A DNA stretch of 64,000 nucleotides from Burkholderia sp. 9120. Lineage in GTDB: Bacteria > Pseudomonadota > Gammaproteobacteria > Burkholderiales > Burkholderiaceae. This document shows, piece after piece, positions 17,460-25,246 of the stretch. Within the stretch, counting starts at the first letter, position 1. Every line of letters begins with the position of its first letter. Location: contig NZ_JQNA01000002.1 in the NCBI RefSeq assembly GCF_000745015.1, forward strand, positions 5,704,001-5,768,000, in the 5' to 3' direction. Under the pieces are notes generated by a model. That model was not told the origin of the DNA. It worked only from the letters and a program-made list of their open reading frames with translations, and made no database searches. A program made the translations under genes and the position numbers.

Positions 17460-17475
17460 TGGCATAACCCTTGCA
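17460..17475 (+). promoter_or_regulatory. Sigma-54 promoter of GG-leader peptide 1
   Basis: TGGCATAACCCTTGCA matches the consensus TGGCAC-N5-TTGCA with a single change, GG and GC correctly spaced. It is 60 bp upstream of the ATG at 17536. Confidence 0.78.
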
Positions 17476-17535
17476 ACATCGAAGTCAAATCCTAGCTAAC
17501 AACGCGCCTGCGCACGCGGCCAACCGGAGAACGAC

Positions 17536-17823
17536 ATGGCTTCCATCACAGTGAACGACCTCACGCTCAACCTCGCGCTCGACCGTAAAGCGATGGCGGC
17601 GATCCGCGGCGGCGGCGGCGCGCCGTGGGTATATGGCTGGATTCAACCTTATGTGCGGGAAACGCCGAGCATTGGTCCGGTCGTCAACCTGTACGAGGTG
17701 TCGAACAACTTCTATGCTAACCAGATGATCAACCAGTTCCAGTCGGTCGACGTCCACAATACCGGCGCGAATTCGAACATCAACGTTTCCCCCGACGCAC
17801 GCAGCAGAAACGATACGGTGTAG
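17536..17823 (+). CDS. Secreted GG-leader peptide 1
   Basis: A 95-residue peptide with a leader of exactly 26 residues ending LALDRKAMAAIRGG. It matches the four other peptides of this window in pattern (hydrophobic pair, DL[ST], LD-x-x-AM-[AS]-A-[IV]-x-GG). Cleavage after GG would release about 69 residues, starting GGAPWVYGW and rich in Asn, Gln and Val, with no cysteine. Its C-terminal half (NQMINQFQSVDVHNTG...NVSP) resembles that of peptide 4. The C39-peptidase exporter at 19985-23041 is the expected processing and export machine. Only 5 bp separate its stop from the PP2C phosphatase start, so the two are translationally linked. The biological activity is unknown. Confidence 0.82.
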   Translation: MASITVNDLTLNLALDRKAMAAIRGGGGAPWVYGWIQPYVRETPSIGPVVNLYEVSNNFYANQMINQFQSVDVHNTGANSNINVSPDARSRNDTV

Positions 17824-17828
17824 CCGTT

Positions 17829-18599
17829 GTGACCTGTGCCAGCCCCTTTCGCTGGACGTCGTCCGCGCGTTCCGACGCCGGACGCGTCCGCGAGATCAAC
17901 GAAGATGCCTGCCTCGACCAGCCCGAACTCGGACGCTGGGCCGTCGCCGACGGCATGGGCGGGCACGCGGTCGGCGATCTGGCGAGCCACCTGGTGATCG
18001 ACACGCTGAGCCGGCTCGCGTCGCCCGTCAGCATGAAGACGTGCGTCGCCGACGCGCGTGCGCGCCTACAGGCCGCGAACCGTCAACTCAGGGACGAAGC
18101 CGCGCGCCGCCAGGTGCAGCGTATCGGCAGCACGGTCGTCGTGATGATTGCGTGCGACCGCTTCTGCGCCTACGTGTGGGCAGGAGACAGCCGCTTATAT
18201 CTGGCGCGCGAAGGGAGCCTGCGGCAACTCACGCGCGATCATAGTCAGGTGGAACAACTCAAGTCGCTCGGCGTGATTACGGAAGAAGAGGCGCGCCATC
18301 ATCCCGCGCAGCACATGATCACGCGCGCGGTCGGCGCCACCGATTCGCTCGAACTCGACGACGATGCGATTGAGGTCGCCGACGGTGACGTCTTTCTGCT
18401 GTGCAGCGATGGCCTCAGCAATGAGGTCGCCGATGACGAAATACTCACCGTGCTAACTACGGCTTCAGGTGACACGGCGTCGGAGGAACTGATCGCGCTG
18501 GCGCTGGCGCGCGGCGGCCGCGACAACATCACCGCCGTGGTGGTGCGCGCGGAAGATCCTTATGCATCGGATAAGACCCTGCTGAATCCGGCGCCTTAG
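17829..18599 (+). CDS. PP2C-family Ser/Thr phosphatase (PppA/Stp-like)
   Basis: A 256-residue, stand-alone PPM phosphatase. It begins with a GTG at 17829, five bases after the peptide 1 stop codon. Metal-binding and catalytic motifs are all present: RxxNEDA (VREINEDACLD), VADGMGGHAVGD, WAGDSRLY, LLCSDGLSNEV and GGRDNITAVVV. It needs two Mn/Mg ions and removes phosphate from Ser/Thr. In type VI secretion loci PppA counteracts the kinase PpkA on an FHA scaffold. Here a Ser/Thr kinase (33764-36004) and a two-FHA protein (25224-27887) are both nearby, so the same antagonism is likely to act on the peptide exporter. No T6SS structural gene is in the window. Confidence 0.9.
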   Translation: MTCASPFRWTSSARSDAGRVREINEDACLDQPELGRWAVADGMGGHAVGDLASHLVIDTLSRLASPVSMKTCVADARARLQAANRQLRDEAARRQVQRIGSTVVVMIACDRFCAYVWAGDSRLYLAREGSLRQLTRDHSQVEQLKSLGVITEEEARHHPAQHMITRAVGATDSLELDDDAIEVADGDVFLLCSDGLSNEVADDEILTVLTTASGDTASEELIALALARGGRDNITAVVVRAEDPYASDKTLLNPAP

Positions 18600-18632
18600 C
18601 AGCACGTTAGCGGCACCTTAGGCGCAGCGCGC

Positions 18633-19985
18633 TCATGCGTCGCTGTCTTCCTCATCGTGATCGTCGTTTTTATTCGCGGCCGCCGCGCTCCGATTGCGAA
18701 AGTCCTTTGAATGCAGCCCGTGTTTTTTCAGCAACATCTGCAAATGCGAGCGGTTCATGTCGATACGCCGCGCCAGTTCCGCCACCGTGCCGCTTACTTC
18801 GCGCAGGCCTCGTTCGAGAAAAGCCTTTTCGGCGTCGTCGCTGGCGGCGCGCTTGGCGTCGCTCAATGACATCAGATTCGCCACGCTGATCGGCTCCTGG
18901 CCGTTTGCACTCGCCGCATTCGCCAAGGCCGCAACCGATCCCGGTGCCGCCGGTCGCATATCGACCGGCAGGTGATCGATATCCGCCATCTCGCCGGCGA
19001 GACACGACAACCGGTACATCACGTTGCGTAACTCGCGGATATTCCCCGGGTACGCGTAATTCAGCAGAAAGTCCCGCAAACGCGGGGTCAATCTGATCGG
19101 CCTGCGTTTCAACGAGCCCGCCGCTTCATCGCCGAACCATGCGATCAGCAACGGTATTTCGTCGCGACGTTCGCGCAACGGCGGCAGCGTGACGTGAATC
19201 ACGCTCAGCCGGTAAAACAGATCCTCACGAAACCGGCCCTCTTCGCTGAGCTGCCGCAGATTACGATTGGTCGCCGCGACAATCCGGGTATCCACTGCGA
19301 TCGTTTCGTCGGAGCCTACCCGTTGAATCTCGTGTGCTTCGAGCACACGCAGCAGCTTCACCTGACCCGCCAGCGGCAACTCGCCGATTTCGTCGAGAAA
19401 GATCGTGCCGGTATGCGCACTTTCGAATTTCCCTTTGCGGTCATTCGAGGCCCCGGTAAACGCGCCCTTCCGATGCCCGAACAATTCCGATTCCAGCAGG
19501 TTGTCCGGAATCGCGCCGCAGTTCACCGAAATAAACGGTTTGTCCGAACGCGAACCGTTCGCGTGGACCACTTTCGCCATCAGTTCTTTGCCGGTGCCGC
19601 TTTCACCGTCGATCAGAACCGGCAGATCGGTCGGCGCGGCTTTCTCCGCGATTTCGAGCGATTCGAGCAGGCGCGGATTGTCGCCGAACGTGCCTTCGAA
19701 AATAAAACTGCGCTCCAGCAGCGCTTTTCTGCGCGCACCGCGAGAGAGTTCGACACGCTCCTGCGGTTCGGCGGCCACGGCCGCCTGCACGAAACGCTCC
19801 TTGTGCGAGAGTTGCATCACCTCGTCGCGCAACGACGTGGCTTGCCGCAGGAGCTTGTCGATATCGCCACGTTCCAGCCGCGACGACCAGCGCAGCGTGG
19901 AACGCAAGATCTCGATCCGTTCCAGCAGCCCGGCATAAGAAATCGCCGGGCTCGCCTCCTCAATCTGGTCGAGTATTTTCATCAT
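18633..19985 (-). CDS. Sigma-54-dependent transcriptional activator (AAA+ / Fis)
   Basis: A 450-residue bacterial enhancer-binding protein. Its start codon overlaps the exporter stop (ATGA at 19985). Residues 1-110 are a helical region without a receiver, GAF or PAS signature. The AAA+ domain has Walker A GESGTGKE, the sigma-54-contacting GAFTGA in HRKGAFTGASN, Walker B TIFLDEIGEL and the arginine finger region FREDLFYRLSVI. The C-terminus carries a Fis-type helix-turn-helix (GTVAELARRIDMNRSHLQMLLKKHGL) and an acidic tail. It is the last gene of the exporter operon. The sigma-54 promoters before the peptide genes and the LRAT gene are its probable targets. Lack of a classical sensor domain suggests control by protein contact, perhaps phosphorylation. 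Confidence 0.9.
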   Translation of the reverse strand: MMKILDQIEEASPAISYAGLLERIEILRSTLRWSSRLERGDIDKLLRQATSLRDEVMQLSHKERFVQAAVAAEPQERVELSRGARRKALLERSFIFEGTFGDNPRLLESLEIAEKAAPTDLPVLIDGESGTGKELMAKVVHANGSRSDKPFISVNCGAIPDNLLESELFGHRKGAFTGASNDRKGKFESAHTGTIFLDEIGELPLAGQVKLLRVLEAHEIQRVGSDETIAVDTRIVAATNRNLRQLSEEGRFREDLFYRLSVIHVTLPPLRERRDEIPLLIAWFGDEAAGSLKRRPIRLTPRLRDFLLNYAYPGNIRELRNVMYRLSCLAGEMADIDHLPVDMRPAAPGSVAALANAASANGQEPISVANLMSLSDAKRAASDDAEKAFLERGLREVSGTVAELARRIDMNRSHLQMLLKKHGLHSKDFRNRSAAAANKNDDHDEEDSDA

Positions 19986-22900
19986 CACGCGCTCAGTTGC
20001 TTCTGGACCAGTTGGTAATACATGCCACCGCGCGCGATCAGTTCGTCGTGACGACCCTGTTCGACAATCGCCCCTTCGTACAGTACGATAATCTTGTCCG
20101 CGCGCATGATCGTGCTGAGCCGATGCGCAATGATCACCGCCGTTCGGCCCTTCAGAATGTCGTGCATATTGCCGAGGATATTGCTTTCCGACTGCGAATC
20201 CAGCGCCGAGGTCGCCTCGTCGAAAACCAGCAGACGCGGATCGTGATACAGCGCGCGCGCAATGCACAGCCGCTGGATCTGCCCGCCGGAGAGTCCAATG
20301 CCCCGCTCGCCGACAATCTGCTCATAGCCGAGCGGCATCTTGCTGATAAAGGCGTGCGCGTCGGCCATTTTCGCGACTTCTTCAATGCGGCGCCGCTCGG
20401 GCGCGTCGTCACCGCTCGCGATGTTCTCCGCAATCGTGCCGGAGAACAGCAGATTGCTCTGCATCACATAACCGATCTGCGCGCGGTAATAGGCTTTGTC
20501 TACCACACCGAGATCGTAGCCGTCGATCGTCATCTTGCCTTCGCTCGGCGTATAGAAGCCGACCAGCAATTTGGCCAGCGTCGTTTTGCCCGAACCGCTG
20601 CGCCCCACGATCGCCACCAGCTCACCGGGTTTGATGTCGAAGCTGATGTTCTCGAGCACGTACGACGAATCGTTGTCGCCGTAACGGAAATAGACGCCGC
20701 TCAGGCTGATTTCGCCCTGCAATTCCGGCAGCATCACGCGTGACGGCAAATCCTGCGGCTTCTGCTCGGGCTCGATGTCGAGCACGTCGCCGAGGCGCTC
20801 CATCGCCACGCCCGCATCGTTCAACATGCTCCACAAGCCGACCAGGCCCATCAACGGACCGAGTACGCTGCCCATGAACGCATTGAAGGCGATCAACTGA
20901 CCGATCGTCATCTCACGCGCCAGCACCAGGTTTGCACCGACCCACAGAATGGCGATCGTCGTCGCCGCGTTCAGCAATTGACTGCCAAGGCCGACGAGAA
21001 TATTGAATGCGTGCGCGCGGTACTGCACTTCAAGCGCCTTCGCGTACTTCTTCTCCCAGCGCAATCGCACCGGCCGCTCGATCCCCATGCCCTTGATGGT
21101 TTCCACACCCGCGAGCGCTTCCATCAGAAACGACTTCGACTCGGTTGAAGCGGTGAACACCTCGCGCGCGTAGCTTTTAATTTTTGGCGTGGCAATCGCA
21201 GTCAAGGCCATAATCGGAATCACGAACGCGATCAGCACCAGCGTCATCTTCACGTTGTAGACGAACATGATCGTGAAGTAGATGAACACCATCAGCAGGT
21301 TCAGCGCAGTGGTCACCGTGGACTCGGTGAGGAACGCGCGGATCGTCTGGTTTTCCTGGAAGCGCGCAAAAATATCGCCGGTCTTGCGCTTGGCGAAAAA
21401 CGAAAACGGCAACGAGAGCGTGTGCTTGAAGAACTGCGACATCATCGCGAAGTCCATGTTGCGTACCATGAAGTTCGCGAGATAGGCGCGAATCGACGAC
21501 ATCAATTGCGAAAATACGTTGGCGATAATCAAGCCGCCAATCAGCAGATGCAGCAGGCTGACGTTTTGATGCACGATCACGCCGTCGAGAATGTTCTGAA
21601 TAATCAGCGGAGGAATCACGCCCAATACCTGGATCACGAAGGTGGCGAGAAACAGGTGGCCGAGAATCTTCTTGTACGGCGTGAGGTAGCCGACAAAGCG
21701 AATCCAAGGCGAACGCGCGGCCGACATTTGCAATAGATGCGGGCCGCCCGTAAATAGCAGACACGTACCGCTCCAGCCACGCTCGAAATCTTCCACGCTC
21801 ATCTTTCTGAACCCGACTGCCGGGTCCGCCACCCACACGTAGTCTTTGGAGAGTCCATACACCACGACGTAGTGATAGCCCTCCCAATGCACGATGAACG
21901 GCAGATCGAAGCCGCGCAGCGAGTCGAACGTGCACTGCACGCCACGCGCGGTGAAACCGAGCGATTCACCGGCGCGCGCCAGACTGTCGAGTGTCGCGCC
22001 CTGGGTCGTGACGTTGGCCAGCTCGCGCAACTTGCCGAGCGTCATGGGAATGCTGTAGTGGCGACATACCATTGCGAGGCACGCGGCGCCGCAATCCATC
22101 TCTTCGGCCTGCTCGACCAGCGCGAAGCGTTTGATCACCTTCTCGCCGAACTCCGGTTTGCTCTGCAAGTCGAGCATCAACGGTAACTTGCGCCGCTGTT
22201 CGAGGCGCTTTTGCCGTTGCAATTCGCGGTCGCCGTAGCGAATCCGTTCGTCGAGCACTTCGCGGAGTTTGGGGTTGCGCTCCAGGATGAAATGGACGGT
22301 GCGCTCGGGAATCACCAGCAGGCGTGTATCGGTCACCGCCACGGCCGAGGCCATCTGTTCCTGGCGCATCAAACAGGCTTTTTCGCCGAATATTTCCCCT
22401 TCGCCGAGCGTGGCGAGCGTGTAGTCGTGGCCCTCTTCCTGCCGGACAATGCGCACTTCACCTTGCCGCACCACGTAGAGCCGCCGGTCGTCGCGGCCCT
22501 CCTGCCTGAAGATTTCCTTGCCTGCCGCCACACGTTTTACGCCGACGCTACGCACGTATTCCTCAAGTTCCACCTTGTTCAGTTTGCCGCGCAGATCGAA
22601 CAACTGCGCGACGAAGCCGCCCGCCGAACTGATCGCCACGTAACTGGCCACGAAGGCCAACGCGGCCTGGTTGCCGGTGATAACCAGTTCGATCGCCTCG
22701 CGCGGAATGAACAGCAACTCGGTTTTCGCCGACGCCCGCACCGACGCTTCGTGGGCATAGGCGCGCAGCATCGCGATGTCGGCGAAGATCTCGCCCGATT
22801 TGCGCACGCCGATGCTGGTTTCCTTGCCGTGTTCCTCGGTGAAGAGCCGCACCGTGCCGGAGCGCACCACGTACAGACCGTCGGCTGTCTCCCCCGCAGA

Positions 22901-23041
22901 GCAGACGGTTTCGCCGAACGAATAGAACCGTGCCTGCGCGTAATCGGCAAGACGGTCGATCTCATCGCGTGAGAACGGCGACAGAATTTCCACCGAGGCG
23001 AGAAACTCGGCGGCTGAGGGCGCGGTCTGAGGGGCGTCCAT
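19985..23041 (-). CDS. Peptidase-containing ABC exporter with two N-terminal CRP-like domains
   Basis: A 1018-residue bacteriocin-type exporter. Residues 15-135 and 165-265 are cyclic-nucleotide-binding folds (GEIFADIAML; GEGEIFGEKACL). Residues 305-435 are a C39 double-glycine peptidase with Cys317 in EEMDCGAACLAM, His390 in GYHYVVV and Asp406 in VADPAVG, so the triad is intact. Residues 445-760 are the membrane domain. The rest is the ATPase with Walker A GRSGSGKTT, signature LSGGQ, Walker B LLVFDEATSALD and switch histidine AHRLST. It should cut peptides after GG and pump them through HlyD and an outer-membrane factor. The arginine that holds the cyclic phosphate in CRP is absent from both N-terminal domains, so ligand binding is uncertain. 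Confidence 0.93.
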   Translation of the reverse strand: MDAPQTAPSAAEFLASVEILSPFSRDEIDRLADYAQARFYSFGETVCSAGETADGLYVVRSGTVRLFTEEHGKETSIGVRKSGEIFADIAMLRAYAHEASVRASAKTELLFIPREAIELVITGNQAALAFVASYVAISSAGGFVAQLFDLRGKLNKVELEEYVRSVGVKRVAAGKEIFRQEGRDDRRLYVVRQGEVRIVRQEEGHDYTLATLGEGEIFGEKACLMRQEQMASAVAVTDTRLLVIPERTVHFILERNPKLREVLDERIRYGDRELQRQKRLEQRRKLPLMLDLQSKPEFGEKVIKRFALVEQAEEMDCGAACLAMVCRHYSIPMTLGKLRELANVTTQGATLDSLARAGESLGFTARGVQCTFDSLRGFDLPFIVHWEGYHYVVVYGLSKDYVWVADPAVGFRKMSVEDFERGWSGTCLLFTGGPHLLQMSAARSPWIRFVGYLTPYKKILGHLFLATFVIQVLGVIPPLIIQNILDGVIVHQNVSLLHLLIGGLIIANVFSQLMSSIRAYLANFMVRNMDFAMMSQFFKHTLSLPFSFFAKRKTGDIFARFQENQTIRAFLTESTVTTALNLLMVFIYFTIMFVYNVKMTLVLIAFVIPIMALTAIATPKIKSYAREVFTASTESKSFLMEALAGVETIKGMGIERPVRLRWEKKYAKALEVQYRAHAFNILVGLGSQLLNAATTIAILWVGANLVLAREMTIGQLIAFNAFMGSVLGPLMGLVGLWSMLNDAGVAMERLGDVLDIEPEQKPQDLPSRVMLPELQGEISLSGVYFRYGDNDSSYVLENISFDIKPGELVAIVGRSGSGKTTLAKLLVGFYTPSEGKMTIDGYDLGVVDKAYYRAQIGYVMQSNLLFSGTIAENIASGDDAPERRRIEEVAKMADAHAFISKMPLGYEQIVGERGIGLSGGQIQRLCIARALYHDPRLLVFDEATSALDSQSESNILGNMHDILKGRTAVIIAHRLSTIMRADKIIVLYEGAIVEQGRHDELIARGGMYYQLVQKQLSA

Positions 23042-23082
23042 GGGCTTGCGGACCTCCGTTCGGCGTGGCGGTTGCGGATCGG

Positions 23083-23835
23083 TTAGCGCGCTTCGATGAC
23101 GTGCTCCTGCGCACGCGCGATCAGCCAGCTTTCGCGCAACAGGCGCCGGACTTCGGCGGCCACGTCGTCATCGAGCGCGGCCGGATATTTGGCCGTCACC
23201 GCGAAGATCTCAAAGCACGAGCGATCCGCCGACGGAAACGGTCCGAGCAGATCGCCCACCGCCGCGTTGAAGATCTTGGCTTCAATGTCCGCCTTCAGCG
23301 ACCCACGCAACACCTTGCCGATCACGCCGCCCGCCTCGCGGGTATCCGCAATGGAATGCTCGCGCGCCATGTCGGCAAAGCTCTCCGGATCGTCGTGCAG
23401 ATACGAGATCATTTCCTTCGCCTTGCCCTCGCTGTCCAGCACGATATGGCTCACCTCGATCGCGTCGAACTTCGGCGAATTCAGCGCGAAATAGTCTTTG
23501 ATCGCTGTGTCGTTGCCGACCTCGTCGAGCATCTTCTCCTGATACAGCCCGTCGGTAATGAAGGCCTCGAATTCGTCGAGACCAACATGGAGCGCATCGA
23601 GGTATTGATTCATATCCGTCGCGCGGTGTAATCCCCGCACGCGGCGGAACTGATCGGCGCGCTGCTGGATTTCGTCGGCGCTGACCGTCAAGCCCTGCTT
23701 CCTCGCCGCATGCACCGTGAGCTTGTCGCGCACAATCTGCTCGATCAGGCTCTCGAACTGGCCGGTCAGTTTCAGAAGACGAATGAACTCGGCCACATCC
23801 ACGACTTCATCATCGATACGCACTATCGCGGTCAT
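23083..23835 (-). CDS. PpiC/SurA-type peptidyl-prolyl isomerase, apparently cytoplasmic
   Basis: A 250-residue protein with a SurA-like helical N-terminal region (FIRLLKLTGQFESLIEQIVRDKL) and a parvulin domain (IEVSHIVLD, DDPESFADMAREHSIADTREAGGVIGKVLRGSL, LGPFPSADRSCFEIFAV). No signal peptide or lipobox is present, which is unusual for SurA-like chaperones, so it probably works on the cytoplasmic side. It sits 41 bp upstream of the exporter gene and 37 bp downstream of the HlyD gene. Parvulins of this kind accompany peptidase-type exporters in other bacteria. A role in keeping the peptide substrate unfolded or assisting export is inferred. Confidence 0.82.
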   Translation of the reverse strand: MTAIVRIDDEVVDVAEFIRLLKLTGQFESLIEQIVRDKLTVHAARKQGLTVSADEIQQRADQFRRVRGLHRATDMNQYLDALHVGLDEFEAFITDGLYQEKMLDEVGNDTAIKDYFALNSPKFDAIEVSHIVLDSEGKAKEMISYLHDDPESFADMAREHSIADTREAGGVIGKVLRGSLKADIEAKIFNAAVGDLLGPFPSADRSCFEIFAVTAKYPAALDDDVAAEVRRLLRESWLIARAQEHVIEAR

Positions 23836-23872
23836 GTCATCCGCTCCTTTTATGGACGTGTGATTCGCGTGT

Positions 23873-25246
23873 TCAACCCGCCACCTCGCGGAACGGATCG
23901 AGACCCAGATCGATCAGGCGCCGCTCGCGCACCACGATTTCCGCACTCGCCGTCATGCCATAACGCAACGGATAGCGAGTGTCGGCAATCTGGTAGTAGT
24001 TTCGGTCGAGCGTGACGCGGCCCTCGTACACCGGTTGTTTGTCCTGCTGCGACGGTTTGGTCGCCGGCGAGATATAGGCGAGCGTGCCGCTGATCAGCCC
24101 GTAGCGCTGATAAGGAAACGCGTTGAATTTCAGTTTGACCGGCAGGCCTTCGTGCAGAAAAGCACGGTCGTGTTCGGCGATCTCGATCTTCAGCACGGGC
24201 CGCGCATCTTTCGGTGCAATGCCGCCGAGCGGCGCGTTCGCCTGGATCTTGTCGCCGCGCTGGGTCGACGTGACGTCGGTGATAACACCCGAAACCGGCG
24301 CGAGGATCAGCAGAAAATTATCTTTGTCGATGTTCTCGAAGCGGATTCGCGCCGCCGCTTCGGCGACCAATCGCGCACTCTGCAGTTGCAGGCGCGCCTT
24401 GTCTTCGGCGTCGGTGATATCGCGGACCGCCGAGTCGTATTGCAGTTGCAGATCCGTCGTCTGCTGTCCGCTCGTTTCGAGTTGCGCATTCGCCTGCGCG
24501 TATTCGTGGCTCAGGCGGAAATCCAGTTCCGCGAGTTTCGATTGGGCGACCCGGTAGGCGTTGTCCGCTTCCAGCGCGGCGGTGCGCTTCTGTTCGACCT
24601 GCAATTCGGCAATGCCGCCACCACCTGGTTGCGCGAACAACTGTGAATAGCGGTCCAGTTCCTGGCGCGCCGCTTCTCGCGTGCGGCGTGCGTTATCGAG
24701 CACGCTGCGCGCTTCGTCGAGTTCGGCTTTCTGCCCTTCGGCAAGCTTGGTGGTGCCTTCGGAAACACGGTTTTCGTGCAGGCGTGCTTCCACTTCCATT
24801 TGCGCTTTCAGCGCCGCGGCTTTGCGCTCCATCAGCGCTTTCTTCTCGGGAAACTGTTTCCAGTCGCGCTCGGCATCTTCGAGTTTGAGTTGCGCTTGCA
24901 GCGCATTGCTGGCCGCTTCGATCGCGCCGCGCGCATTCAGCCGCGCCAACACGTCTCCCTTCGATACCGGCTGCCCTTCGGCGATATACAGATCGGCGAG
25001 TTCGCCGTCGATTGGCGCATAAATGCGGCGCACGTCCGACTCCGGCGACAAAGTGCCTTGTGCGCTGACAATCACATCCGCGCGCCCCACGAACGACCAC
25101 AGCAGGCCGGCCACCACCAGCGCGACCATCGCCCAGATCAGCGCGCGCGCGAGCCGCACCGGCTCGGCGGTCAGGATCGCGATGCCCTCGACGCTGTGAT
25201 CCTCCAGCGCCTCGGACAGCGGCCTAGGGTGATGGTCGCGTTTCAC
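23873..25246 (-). CDS. HlyD-family membrane fusion protein of the peptide exporter
   Basis: A 457-residue periplasmic adaptor. One membrane helix near residues 35-55 (LIWAMVALVVAGLLWSFV) is followed by a biotinyl-lipoyl half (SPESDVRRIYAPIDGELADLYIAEGQPV) and a long coiled coil of about 180 residues. Then come the second lipoyl half (ILAPVSGVITDVTS) and a beta-barrel domain ending with MTASAEIVVRERRL. It should bridge the ABC exporter and the NodT/TolC-like factor. Its start overlaps the end of the FHA gene by 23 bp, which points to translational coupling. Order in the operon is FHA, HlyD, PPIase, exporter, activator. Confidence 0.92.
   Translation of the reverse strand: MKRDHHPRPLSEALEDHSVEGIAILTAEPVRLARALIWAMVALVVAGLLWSFVGRADVIVSAQGTLSPESDVRRIYAPIDGELADLYIAEGQPVSKGDVLARLNARGAIEAASNALQAQLKLEDAERDWKQFPEKKALMERKAAALKAQMEVEARLHENRVSEGTTKLAEGQKAELDEARSVLDNARRTREAARQELDRYSQLFAQPGGGGIAELQVEQKRTAALEADNAYRVAQSKLAELDFRLSHEYAQANAQLETSGQQTTDLQLQYDSAVRDITDAEDKARLQLQSARLVAEAAARIRFENIDKDNFLLILAPVSGVITDVTSTQRGDKIQANAPLGGIAPKDARPVLKIEIAEHDRAFLHEGLPVKLKFNAFPYQRYGLISGTLAYISPATKPSQQDKQPVYEGRVTLDRNYYQIADTRYPLRYGMTASAEIVVRERRLIDLGLDPFREVAG

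Larger units (their letters stand above)
17074..17535. other. Divergent control region between the LRAT-fold gene and GG-leader peptide 1
   Basis: This 462-bp gene-free stretch carries two outward-facing sigma-54 promoters (17116-17131 minus, 17460-17475 plus) and, between them, an enhancer-like dyad (17209-17235). It also holds repeats of GTTGCGGACAC (17249-17259 and 17427-17437, with GCGGACAC at 17276-17283) and further TGTTGG half sites near 17312 and 17345. The short open frames inside it have no ribosome sites and no recognisable product. Confidence 0.65.
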
